Part shown: positions 1 through 18,275 of the stretch, one piece after another | How the letters are laid out: the number at the start of each line of letters is the position of its first letter | Numbering within the stretch: the first letter of the stretch is position 1 | Assembly: GCF_035594125.1 (NCBI RefSeq) | Contig: NC_087180.1 | Span: forward strand, 18,001,615-18,065,614 | Direction of reading: 5' to 3' | Origin: Scylla paramamosain | Taxonomy: Eukaryota; Arthropoda; Malacostraca; Decapoda; Portunidae | Length of the DNA stretch: 64,000 bases | Program-made: the position numbers and the translations under genes | Notes under the pieces: generated by a model | Told to the model about the DNA's origin: nothing | Database searches by the model: none | What the model saw: the letters and a program-made list of their open reading frames with translations, nothing else

Positions 1-504
1 GAAGGAGGCACCAGTCCTGTCAGGGTATTTCTGGGTGTAGTGTTAGGTTGGCCGCCAGATGTGGCCTCCCATTGGTTCTTTTCTCAGCCCTCACTCAACT
101 GCCAAATACATTTTTGCTGCTAACTTACGTACCTCATTCATGCCGTTCACCTTTCTTCACTCGAGACCAGTATGACTCATGGAACTGTGAATATACTTGT
201 GTTGGGCTTGTAACTGTCAATATCCGATGTAATTTACAATTTCGGTGTCGGTGGAGAGGAATAATTTTGGACGCGGTGACTGCCTGTGTATGTGTGCCAA
301 CTCTCTCAGTGGCTGGTGTACTTAATGACCTGCTCTAAGGAGGGAAGGCAGTAGATCTCGGCCCTAGTGTTGGGGTATTGCGCGTGTGTGAAAGGGTGCA
401 GTGTTGAAGGTAGCGTGGTGAGCTGTGGCTGGTTGTGACGGGAGGGCATCAGAGGACCGGTAGAAGGCGCATATAAACCCATTTAATACCAGTCTCCGTT
501 AAAC
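1..504 (+). promoter_or_regulatory. Upstream region of GCAT with a TATA-like box
   Basis: No convincing coding sequence is present; the open frame at 48-338 has no family features. A TATAAA match lies at 472-477, about 30 bases before the proposed GCAT start codon at 505. It could act as a core promoter, but it would leave a 5' UTR of only a few to about 15 bases, so an upstream start site is equally possible. The stretch is less AT-rich than the introns that follow. Confidence 0.3.
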
Positions 505-3500
505 ATGGCCAGTGTCTTTTCTAGAGGCGGTAAGGCTCCTTCCAAGCTTTGTGTTCAGATTATGAAACGTTTCTGCGTCTTACCTCCACTGCATTTAAAA
601 GGCTCTAAGTAGTTAAGGTGATGGGTTTTTAATGTTTTCATGGTTATAGCGAGATCAACAAGATTTTTACATTATTAACAGGAGAAACACGAGAATCGGG
701 TAAATCATTTTTATGGCCTTTGAAAATAGTATTGGAGGAGCAAAGCGTTTCAGAATACGGACATGTGTGCTCTAAATTATTAAAATGTTTCTATCTGCCG
801 CTCCCCGCACTGCCTGTGTTTTTGGTTTTCCAGGCCAAGGGTTTTTGAAGTGCATAGGGACGCGGTTGAGTCATGCCCAGGCTGCGTGTAGGGACATCCT
901 GCAGGGGGAGCTGGAGGGGATGAAGGCTGCCGGCACGTGGAAATACGAGCATGTGATCACCAGCAAACAGGGTGTCACCATCCGCGTGGAGGGGCAGCAG
1001 GCAAGCGTCCTCAACTTCTGTGCTAACAACTATCTCGGTCTCTCAGTGAGTAGGCATTGTCGTGAATACGTTGCCACATTCTTCTTTGTGTCAGTATGCT
1101 ACACTATAATGACTTTGATGTGTAAGGTGATTCTGGTATATAAAACTTGTCTATGATAATGGTTTCAATATGCTGTGCTGTAATAATATGGATTTATGAA
1201 GTAGTTACCCAAAACTTAGCTTAGTGATGCAAGTTTCAGTACTATACTGAAATGACATTGAGAAATAAAGTAGGTCTGTAATATAAAACTTGATGTTGGT
1301 TTTAGTAGTATACTTTAATGAATGATATATAAAGTTGATCCATTATATAGGACGCGGGTCATTGATGCCGGTGTTGTTTTAAATTTACCTTCAGTGTTAC
1401 CTAATAACAAACCCTGTTACCGAGTTAAAATCACTTTAAATATTCAGTGTCTTCTAAACTTCGGTTCACCTGCTCATTTATAGGCAGTATTTTCACCATT
1501 TTATTTATCTTCATTGCATAACTTGTAACTTATCAACCTCTTTACATAACTTGTAACCATGGTCTTGTTCAGTTGTTTGTTCATGGACGTGTTCTTGCAG
1601 AGTCATCCTGAGGTTGTGCAGGCAGGGAAAGATGCCCTGGACAAGTATGGTGCAGGGTTGTCCTCTGTACGCTTCATTTGTGGCACTCAGACCATCCATA
1701 AGGTAACCAGACTTTTTGCCCTATTTTGTGATTCTTTATTTTATTGGTATGGATTTTTATTTATTTTACTACCTAAGATATCCAGGTTTGTGTAACAGAG
1801 ATGTCATCATACCTACATTACTTCCCTTTTTTTTCTTTTACAGGAACTCGAAGAAAAAATAGCAAAGTTCCACAGTCGTGAAGATTCTATACTGTACGCT
1901 TCTTGCTTTGACGCTAACGCCGGGCTGTTTGAGATCCTGCTGACGCCCCAAGATGCTGTTCTGTCAGACGCGTTGAATCATGCCTCTATCATTGACGGTA
2001 TTCGTCTGTGCAAAGCTCGGAAAGCCAAATACCAGCACAAGAATATGCAAGGTAAATCAAATCAGCCAGTGTTAGAATGAATGCCTTTTATTTAAGTTAT
2101 CTCCATGCACATTGTATTGGAAGCTCATGAACTCTGCAGAAGTGAGGTGCAAAAGTGAAAGGTTTTGTCATGTGTTCATTTTTGATGGATGACAAAACTA
2201 CATACATACAAGCCTTACCGAACATTCATCCTCATTGTGACATGTAAATGGATGGCATTAAGTTGTGGCCCATACAGTGGCCTTTTGTTGCCACGTACAA
2301 TACTAGAACATCTCAGTTGGATATGAGTACTGTATCTTGTATGTGTTGAAATCTAATCATATATTGCACTCAGTTAACATGTCAACTGAGAACTGGCCAC
2401 TAGAATGTTGGATGTGTTTATTTAGCTAATGGCTGTATTTCTGTACATCTCAATATAGGTATTTTATCTTGTATTGAAATTTAATAGCATTTTGCACACA
2501 ACAATTAATACCACAACTTTACGACACTGAGAACCAGCCAGTTGAATGCTCGATCTGTTATTTAGCTAATGGCTCAGTTGGATATAATAAGTATTGTATC
2601 TTGTAATGTATTAAAATTTTGCACACAACAGTTAACACAAAAACTTCATGACCACTTAAATGCTGGATATGTTTGTTTACCTTATGGTTATATTTCTCCC
2701 TCAAGACCTAGAAGCCAAGCTGCAAGAGGTTAAGGATGCACGTATGAAGCTCATCGTGACAGACGGGGTGTTCAGTATGGATGGCAACGTGGCACCTCTG
2801 CCAGAAATATGTGCCTTGGCTGAGAAGTATAATGCTATGGTGTTTATTGATGAGTGCCATGCTACAGGTTTCTTTGGCAAAACAGGAAGGTAAGATGGAT
2901 ATTAAGTTCCTGTACAGTGCTCTATTAAGTGCAAGTTTGTATACAGTACATAGAAGCTAACAGCATTGCTTTCTTTAGGGGAACAGAGGAACACTTTGGT
3001 CTCCAGCCAGGTAAGGTGGACATCATCAACAGCACACTGGGCAAAGCATTGGGTGGAGCAGCGGGAGGCTACACCACTGGGCCCAAAGAGTTGATCTCTC
3101 TTCTGCGACAGCGAGCAAGACCTTACCTCTTCTCTAATTCTCTGCCACCACCAGTTGTTGCCTGTGCCAGTAAGGTAAGCTGATTTTCTGTGCAATGGCA
3201 ATGCATGTATCACTGACTTAAAAGTAATCCTGTCGTCTTAATACATTCGTGGTTATATCATACGTTTGTTGACAAAAGGTGGTAATTAATGGAAATTTTT
3301 AGGCATAGCATCTCTTGGGAGAGGTCTAAGAAAGGGCATCAGATATATGTAAATAAGGTAGGATAAAATAATTTCAGAATTTATAACTTCCATCTGGATC
3401 TTAAGAAAATCAAATACTCCACATATGGTAATAGCATTCTTGAATTGTAAGTTATTATGTGACTGATAATCTTTCTGTTTTACTCTCTAAAAACCAGGGA

Positions 3501-4493
3501 CAATTTAGGGATTCAGATTAAGCTTTTATGATTTGCTCTAGACACCATAAATTGTAGGAAGCTGTTAGATGAGCAAGTACACACTTTGTCTTAATTCTTT
3601 CTTTAGTTTCTTGGTGCACTTTGTCTTAATTCTTTCTTTAGTTTCTTGGTGATGGTGTTGACACTTCAGTGTATTTTTCAGGTATTTGATTTACTCCTTG
3701 GAAGTTCAGGATATGCTGAAAAAGTTCAAGCCAGCACAGACCGATTCAGATCCCAGATGACTGATGCCGGGTTCATTATTGCTGGAGAAAACCATCCCAT
3801 CTGTCCAGTCATGCTGGGAGACGCTCGTCTTGCTACAGTCTTTGCTGACCAGATGTTAGGTACACATTATTTGCTTCTTGATGTATAGAGGCTGACAGTC
3901 TTACAAAACTAAGTAAATTAAAAGTGTAGGTGAAAAATTGACTGATACATATTAAGTTTATGGGCATTACCTTCCTCAGAAAGACTGGAAAGCTTGGGTT
4001 TTTTCCCAAGATGTTAAATAAGCAGTGGCTAATAACAGAGGTTGTAGCTATTATTTTGAAGGATAAGGTGTTACCATCCACAGATATCTGAATGTCTTCA
4101 TTTTATTTCTTTATTTTCATAAATAATTTTATTTCTATTTTCATAAATATATTTTCAGTTAATAGTTACTATACATATAGTGAATTTCTTTTGACAGTAA
4201 CTAAGTATTCTGAACTAAAACTAGTGAAGCTAGTAAAAACTCATTATATTTTTTGTGTAATTATTACTTTAAAAGATAAAATGTTTATTAATGTGATGTT
4301 TTTGTTGGAAGTGACTTGTTGATGTTTTTCAACAGAAAGAGGAATCTTTGTCATAGGCTTCAGCTTCCCAGTGGTTCCCAAAGGAACAGCAAGGATCAGA
4401 GTTCAAATTTCTGCTTCACATACATTTGAAGAAGTTGACCGCACAGTTGAAGCATTTAAGCAAGTCGGCAAGAATCTTGGTGTGATCAATTAA
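505..4493 (+). CDS. GCAT: Glycine C-acetyltransferase (2-amino-3-ketobutyrate CoA ligase), mitochondrial
   Basis: PLP enzyme that cleaves 2-amino-3-ketobutyrate with CoA to glycine and acetyl-CoA, the second step of mitochondrial threonine breakdown. Eight exons: 505-529, 834-1045, 1601-1702, 1844-2051, 2706-2889, 2979-3174, 3682-3859, 4336-4493. All junctions are GT-AG and in phase, giving 420 residues (human 419). Visible family motifs are [32 protein letters not shown] (Asp231, His234) and [10 protein letters not shown] with the Schiff-base lysine near residue 266. The first exon (MASVFSRG) was chosen because a good acceptor at 832-833 splices in phase to it and yields a basic, Ser/Ala-rich mitochondrial presequence. 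The alternative is an unspliced start at 785 ([10 protein letters not shown]), which would keep exon 2 open upstream. Exons 2-8 are near certain; exon 1 is inferred. Confidence 0.93.
556..760 (-). mobile_element. Short inverted-terminus element, family A copy 1 (GCAT intron 1)
   Basis: Non-coding repeat of about 205 bases. It begins with a form of TATGAAACGTTTCTG and ends AAGCGTTTCAGAATACGG, so its ends are imperfect inverted repeats. The inner stretch (ACATTATTAACAGGAGAAACAC, split here by small changes, then GGCCTTTGAAAATAG) recurs at about ten sites in the window in both orientations. It fits a MITE-like non-autonomous element. It lies inside intron 1 of GCAT, directly before exon 2. Confidence 0.6.
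2310..2700. repeat. Degenerate tandem repeat in GCAT intron 4
   Basis: Roughly three diverged units of 130-170 bases share the strings ATTTAGCTAATGGCT, TATCTTGTA and TTTTGCACACAACA. The last unit runs up to the acceptor at 2704-2705, so the splice-site region of exon 5 is part of the array. Confidence 0.6.
3582..3651. repeat. Perfect 35-base tandem duplication in GCAT intron 6
   Basis: Bases 3582-3616 are repeated exactly at 3617-3651. The unit starts CACTTTGTCTTAATTC and ends TTTCTTGGTG, and each copy contains a TTCTTTAG acceptor-like string. The acceptor used for exon 7 is further on, at 3680-3681. Confidence 0.9.
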
Positions 4494-5728
4494 GGAGGTA
4501 TACAAATTATATTCAGTAATGCCTTTTATTTCTCAGGAGCTTAACTTACATGTTATCTGCATGGCAGATAAAAGTTGTTCCTCAAGAGTAATTATAAAGT
4601 ATCTTTGAGTGTCAGTGCATTCACTGGCTTTCTGCATAAGACATTTTATTTTTATGATGCCAAGTAAACCATAATTAATGAAAACAGCATAAGCTGCCTG
4701 TTCATTATGAGAATGATATTGGTTAAAATCAAAGTCTAAAATGTTTACAAGCATGGCTTCAATTATAGCACTCTACACCACAAGTGAAAATAAGAGCCAT
4801 TCCTCATCTCAGCTCTTGTTCTTTTCACTACTTGAGGTCCTTTCCATCTGATGTGTGCAGAGCCAAGAAATTTTGCTGAGGTTCCACCAAGAAACTTGAT
4901 CAGCTTATATATTGCTCCCAGATGTAATGGTGCTTCTGTCTGTTGCAGGTAGTAGTGAGTGGACACAATGACATAACGAAGAAGGATGAAGGTGGAGGCT
5001 ATGGAAAGTAGGACAAACCTTGGCAAATAGCAGTGCTGGATGTTCACACTCCTTTAATATTAAATGATTAATTTTTATATACATTTGAGGATTGACATTG
5101 GTGGTAAAATTGTCTATATGTATCCACCTCTGGCTGTCTTCAGGCTACTTTCCTTATAAACCACATCAAAAGTTAAGTTATACAGCCACTTACAAGGTGT
5201 GACATTGATGTTTATATAAATTACAATGAGATATGAATCTACAGTAAAAAATAACAGCATTACTACATCATGTGGTTTATAGGGATCATGAGACACACTG
5301 AAGAGAGAGCTTATGGATACTTTCACCGTCCCTTTCAGATTCAGCACTGCCACTCTTCCATGTTTCCACTACTTGCAGTTCTACCCTTGTGAAAGCAATC
5401 TTACTTCTAGTATTGTAACATTTTATTACAGTTTTTATCAAGATAGCAAGTTAACAGTTACACTCCATCCATCACTATCATCAGCTGTGATCTTCATGTA
5501 AATAATCTGACATCAAACAGTGAGATTTGATAAATTGTTACATTGCTCTTGCTGATGGGAGGAATAATATGTGATAGTTACAAAACTGTATGGCTAGTGG
5601 GTCATGGCATTGGCTCATCTGAAGGAGTGGTTCTGTGCCTACAACAAAATGTACAAGGTCTACTCACCGTAAGCCAGGCACCACACTCCCATTCAACATA
5701 GAAAAGCGGCTGTTTAACTCCCATATTT

Positions 5729-5740
<12 letters not shown>

Positions 5741-5815
<75 letters not shown>
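5741..5815. repeat. (CT)n microsatellite
   Basis: Uninterrupted TC dinucleotides preceded by a run of ten C at 5731-5740. The open frames encoded here are Leu-Ser or Glu-Arg repeats without meaning. Confidence 0.97.
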
Positions 5816-5818
<3 letters not shown>

Positions 5819-8800
5819 CACCACAGCTCACATACCCACAGTATTGTTTTACTCACCACAGACCACTCATCACAGTTCCATCTAACTAAATTTTCAACAC
5901 ATCCCCTCTCTTCCTTAATCTCTCTCTAAGCACCACAGATAGCTCAAAATATACTGATTCATTGACATGAAATATGACAAAAATAATTTACCAAATTCTT
6001 GTTTTGTACATCATCCTGCTTCTCTTAATAAATTATTACCAGTACTACATGGCTTGTCACCTTACCCATTTGCCAACCAGAGGAGAACATCACTACTGCT
6101 GAATTCTCGAAAACACTTGTTACAAAAGTAATGCAATGATCACTTGTTACTTTTCGTGGGGATGGATGTAAGTCTTGCATTCTTATCTTTATCTTTGATT
6201 ACATTGAAAATTATTATATATACAGCAGCAATGTTGTTTTCCCTTAAATTTAAGGATGACTATGATCAATGTGTTGCAGAACAAAACAGGCAGACAAGGC
6301 AACATACAGTATAAGAGAACATGGACAAATGAAACTTTTTAAATTAGAACCAACTGTTGAACTAAGCTTAGTGCCAGTTGTCACTCATCCATACACACTT
6401 AGCTCCCTCCAATTAGTAAACTGACATTATGCCTGCAAATTTTCATCACTATTTGGAAAATAGAGGAAAAATAGACAAGAATGGGCACGTTCCAAGTCCA
6501 GCATCTCTGTTGGACAGAATATAGAAAAGGATACAGAATATGGCATATGGTATGATAAAGTATGCCAACCTCACTTCTGGGATAGACCAGCCACCACATA
6601 ATAAAAGTCTGCCAATCTATAACCTCTGATAATTAATTCCCTTTTCAAGTCAAGACCACAGCTGCCTCCACCTATGTATTTCAGAGCATGGCAATCCTTG
6701 CTCTGCACAACTCTCATGTTGGAGAGTGAGAGAGACACTGGGTGTGAGAGAGCATGATGCTCAATAAAGTGGAAAATAGTAGTGGTGTATGTGTGAGATA
6801 GTTCAAGGACAAGGTCATGTAGATAGGTACAAAAGGAACATTGTCTTGGGAATCATTAGAGAGAGTTTCCAAAAATAGGCTCTAGTGTAGACTGGACTAA
6901 ACCAGACTAGACTTTCCTTCTCATCAAAAGTCCAGCTTCTCTCACATTATCTCCCAAAATACATGTACCATACGACACGATCAGTAGCTTTTCCTTGTCT
7001 TTCCATTCTCCATTCCAACAATTAATTTTTCATATACATACATTTCCCAACACATACTTTAAAGGAGAAGGTTGACAGGGTTTACAGATAGACACTCAGG
7101 ACCAACTGCTACATACAAGCCATCTTTTAGTGACCGCTGACTGCCACTCAAGTCAAAAAGTTAATTGTGTTTCTATGGAAGCTTGTACATGGCCACTATT
7201 TCATTACAGCCACCAACAGTAGCAGCTGGATGATACATTACTAGTGCCAACAATAAATCATTGTTTTAAGCTGGAGGCGTGCAGCAGCCACTAAACAGTG
7301 GTTTACTGATTACCACATGAAAGCTGTCCTTAAAGGTATATATATAATATAGTCTTTTCAGGGTAAACTTCTACTTACAATTTGAATCCAGTTGACTGTG
7401 AAATTCTGATTCCTGACACAGTAAAATACAAAGTCCTCTACAATTACAAGTTAAACAAATATAGTGACAAAAATATACAGGAGAATACATACTGTCACTG
7501 TTTAGGTTTCACTTGATATAATGTTTCCACATGGAATATCAAAAGTATTTTGCTATCATCCCACTGTACAATAAAATAAATATAAAACAAAAAAATAAGT
7601 ACCTCATCTTTACATGGAGAGGAAGAAAAAAAAAATCTGTTTGGATATAAACAAAAAAAAAATATATATTTACTGGATTGTAGTACACTTACATAAATGT
7701 CTTAGCTTTGTCACTGTCAGGAATACTTTATAAAAACAAGGTATTTAACTAAGGTCATTGAGTGATGAGTGATAAAGTGTCCTGTCAGCCAGTGCTGGTA
7801 GTCTTTCCTCTGTTCCCTGAGGTGAGCTACAAAGAGTGATCTACATGCCACAAGATCACCTTTAAAGGGAATAGCCAAATAAAACATAAAGAGGTGATCA
7901 CAGGTCCTCTCATTCTGTCCCTCTTAGTCACTATTCAAGAGAAGCAGGGAATACAACAGTAGTGTTACCTCAACCAAAACCATTACAGAGAAATTTGTAT
8001 TTTAGAGAGAGAAAAAAATCATGCTTTGTATATGCAACATATATGACTTCCCAAATGCCCACATGCAATTCTCCTGTGACTACTTAGTGCGGCACCACCG
8101 CTGCCAAGGGACAAACTCAAACATCATGAAGAATAAAAGGGTGAAACTAGTAGAAAATAAAAAAAGTGCAGTAACTATGGTGGTTCAAGGAGAAAAGCCT
8201 AAACAACAGCTTCATTACTTCCATGCTTCAACAAAACAGGAATGCATTTGCCTGTCTGCTCCCCCTTTATGCATATCACAGCCTAGAAATTCTCCTGGGT
8301 CCACACTGGGCAAGAAAAACTTGAGACACACACAGTGATGTGGAATGCTGAGTCACTCCATAAGAAAACAAATTACAGATGTGCAACTCTGTCATTTATT
8401 CTAAGTTACTTTTGGGTCACAGCAGAGACAAGTGAGATGAGCTGTCTGGCACTGACACAGAAAGCCAGCAATGCTACACAACTGACCCTTGCACAACATA
8501 CCTGGAGAAGACTGGTTCTCTTCCCTAAAAGGACACGAGCCTTAAGATATGATGGAATGCTGAAGAATATGAATGTATGCATGTACACACCTCGTCTCAC
8601 CCACCATCTTTTATGAAGGGTGTCTGGTACAGAGATACATGCAGGTTTTTTTTCAATTTTGAGCTATCTATAGAATATATCACTTATGATGTAGTTATGT
8701 AGTGTATAAAATGTGAAGATAGTGACAAAGTACTGGCTACACATCCTGCAGGACAGTTCATCACCTGACACACTTCTATTTGCAGTATTCAAGCAGTGAA

Positions 8801-9705
8801 CAAATGCCCTCACATCCACTGAAGTGTACCACAATCCTCTAAGTAACTTATACTACACAGGATAAAAGTTTGAGGTTGAGAGTGAAAACAACATTCAAGT
8901 TCAACACTTTAACATGACATTTTTTGGATACAGCTTTAATAGATCTAAAAGAATTGATAAAGAACATTCCATTTAATTTATGTAAAACTGATTACTTAGA
9001 GGAATGTGTCGTGCTTTGTGAGCAATTGAAATATCATACAACTGCACAAGTGATTTATACAAATGTGTGAGATAAATATATTAAAGCAATCATGATCAGA
9101 GGAGGTGCACAGTGTCTGGCACCCTCTCTGAGAGACTCCTTACTCTGAATACTCTCACCACAAGGACCAGAATCCCCTGCACCTTGTCTGCTGTTGGCAG
9201 CAGTAAGGTGATCCAGGTAACTTGACCTGCACATCATGTGGTACTCTGCACTTGTGTGGATGCCTCCTCTCTACAATACAGCTGTGCTCTCCACTTTTAT
9301 GATAAAAGTATAAATTTATTTACATAAAATAGATGCTGATAGTTTTGTATAATGAGGCAACATACCAAGCTCACCACAAGCCACCTGGTGACACTCTATT
9401 TCATTAATCTGTGGTGCTGTCATGCACCACACTGAACGTGGTAGCCTCTGTACTGGTGGGCAGGCGTCACGACCACAGGTAGACTAGTGCTCATAGTCCA
9501 AACAATAAATAAAGTACTTCTATCACAATTTATAAAGATAAAGCTATAGGTGAATGCAAAGGAAGTTAAGTGAAGTCTATAACACAATGGTGACATCCAC
9601 TGTCATAACTGGTATTGCAGGATTTTGACAGCCTCTAAATTACAAGATATGCAAGCTTTAAGCCCATCAAATCATCAATACATACATATTAATGATTTTA
9701 ATCTC

Positions 9706-9841
<136 letters not shown>

Positions 9842-11319
9842 CATAACCTGCATACCATTCATAAATAAAAGAGCATTCCAAATTCCCTTGTAAAATATAC
9901 AACTGCAAGAAGTCCAATCCCCATCTACCACACTTTGCAACGACTGCCAAACGTAATGCACTTCTGACATTTACATAATAATAATGATAATACTATATAT
10001 TCCAAAGTCCTTTATAGTGGACACTATCATGGAAGGATTTCTGTAGTGATCTAGAGAACCCATTAATGGTAACAAAACAACACTTACAGACAAGACAGGC
10101 ATATCTAAGAACTCACTGACTACCAAAAGCTGCTATGGATGATGATGATAACAAAAACAAAAATCATAATGACATGATGACAATAATAGGAAAAAAAATC
10201 ATAATAATAATAATGAAAAATGTAATAATATAGTGAGCTGAATTCTCAAACAAACTTGGCTGTAAATATTTAAGCCACAAATATGAATAATCTTCTCCCA
10301 AAGTAGTAGTTCCACAGAGCAAGCAAAGAGTTATAATGTGTATGGCATGAAGGCTTTCTACCAACTCAAAATATGACAAGGATATTCAAGAATTCAGAAC
10401 TTCACTTGCAGACTGGAGCTACAATACATAGAGGACAGCTTCCTAAGATCTTCACTTATCACAGGTTTCTAGACTTAAGTTATACTACAGTGACTTTTTA
10501 AAAACCTACTTATACTGAAACGCACTTCATACCCAACAAGTCTCCCGGTAGTCAATGCTCAGACTGATATCAAAGGTCAGACTCTCCTTACCACTTAGCA
10601 GATACATAAATAACAGTACATAATTTAAATGGAAAGTTTCTCAGTGCTAATCAGCAATGTGGTAAACTTCTTTTAATTTCTCAGATTAAATAACTTCTGT
10701 TTTTACTATATTTTGAAGTCTACAGGTAGATGTGTATTACTATAAATTAATGGTTGTTAATAATATACACATACATAATTATTTAAATGCTATCAAGTGT
10801 TTTAAAATCATTGTATTCATTGGTCATTTATTACTTTAAAAAAAATTATCTTCCGTCTTGAACTGTCTACCACACCTGGAGTTGCTATGAATTACAAGCA
10901 TGCAAGTTGTGGAACTTCAACTAGTCAAAATTGGGACACATTGCATTGCATTTTTCATTCTTTCTTTCAAAACTGAATAAAATATGAAGGAAAAAGACAA
11001 CAGACAAATATAATACAAAATAGTATTTGACCGGCAATAATGATCCCAAACTCCTTTGGCATTTGTGAAAGATATGAAATCCTACTAAAAAAAAAGAAGT
11101 ATCTATCAATTTACAGCAAGAAACTGACTGTGGATCATGTTCACCAACCATTTCTACAAAACAAGAATGCTTCATAAATGAGAAGCCAAGTAGTAAATGT
11201 ATTAGGTACTTGTTTCTTGATCAGCCATCACTCCCTTTCCTCCGGACCATTTCATGAATGTGTAACAAGAAATTAGTAGCAGATTACTCACAAAACCCGC
11301 ACTGGTGCCTCCATGCAGC

Positions 11320-17262
<5,943 letters not shown>

Positions 17263-17274
17263 TGTGGTGATCAT

Positions 17275-18275
17275 ATGAGTGCTGTTCCAGTGATCTTCCC
17301 GTCACCCCCTCCTCTCTCTCTCTCCATTTTCTAATATCATACTTACCCTCTCCCACTCTTCAAAAATCATAAAAATCTACCCTATTAATTATTTGGTATA
17401 TATAAATACTCTCAGCGTCCCATGATATTATCCTGTTTTATTGATAATAGTAGGTAATTTATGGCTGATTTTTTACTCTACAGCAAAGTGTGGCTTACTG
17501 TAAAGTGTTTTTTTTTAGTTCATCATCATCATGTATTTTTATTGTTGCAGAAAATTGTCTTGTACTGGAGAAATCTGCAAGGGAATAGTGAGGGAAGAAC
17601 TTCAGGTTTCGAACACACAACGAGCCGCCCCCAAAACACTCACCCACGCGGGAACTTTAAAAATGTCTCATCAAAGGGTTCTGCCTCTGGGAGCCAGTCC
17701 ATTTCCCTTTAAATTCCCGTAACGCTTCCTGTCTTCATTCGTGTTGGAATATAGGGCTATTAAATTACTCTGTCCTGCTTACTTGAAAATATTATAAAAG
17801 ACTAAATTTTTCGTGTTTAAAATCGTAAGTTAAGATGACCCTCCCAGATTTAATAACTTCATAAATCCTCAATATAGCTTCAAAAAACTATGTTGTCCTA
17901 TGATAAACTTGTTCACATCTTCAAAAAACAGTCATAATTATAATGCAGTATGCAAATTTAGAGCAGAAAGTTTAGCTATGTGGGAGTTTTATGTAACTCT
18001 GTACTTGCTCACTATAAATCAAATATTTTCTTGCACCTTGAGATCTTGAATATTTCCAGCAATTTACTGAAAATCATTGGGCAGCACGACCTACCTATTA
18101 CCTATTGTATGATTCACGAGTAGGGCACTCTAATAAACGAAGATTATCCTCAACTTCAGTCTGTAACATACACACACAAGCACACAAAATTACTTGCTTT
18201 ATTTTGACATGGTAATCATACTAAGATTTTGTACATAATATTTGTCAGGTATAAGACACTATACATGATTACAAA
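17275..18275. other. Spacer between the TMEM55 5' end and the zinc-finger 3' end
   Basis: Both flanking genes run on the minus strand. The part next to 17275 should hold the TMEM55 promoter and 5' UTR; I see no clear TATA box. The part next to 18275 is the 3' UTR of the zinc-finger gene. No coding sequence can be supported. Confidence 0.5.
18198..18203 (-). terminator. Polyadenylation signal AATAAA of the zinc-finger gene
   Basis: TTTATT on the + strand reads AATAAA on the minus strand, 73 bases after the stop codon at 18276-18278. The position and hexamer suit the 3' end of this transcript. Confidence 0.55.

Noticed and set aside
48..338. 96-codon + strand frame upstream of GCAT
   Set aside because: No domain, no splice link to GCAT, and composition like non-coding sequence.
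4763..5047. 94-codon minus-strand frame with hydrophobic start
   Set aside because: No family match; it lies directly behind the GCAT stop, in probable 3' UTR.
8021..8616. Two adjoining + strand frames
   Set aside because: Antisense to the probable TMEM55 3' UTR; no domain or conserved motif.
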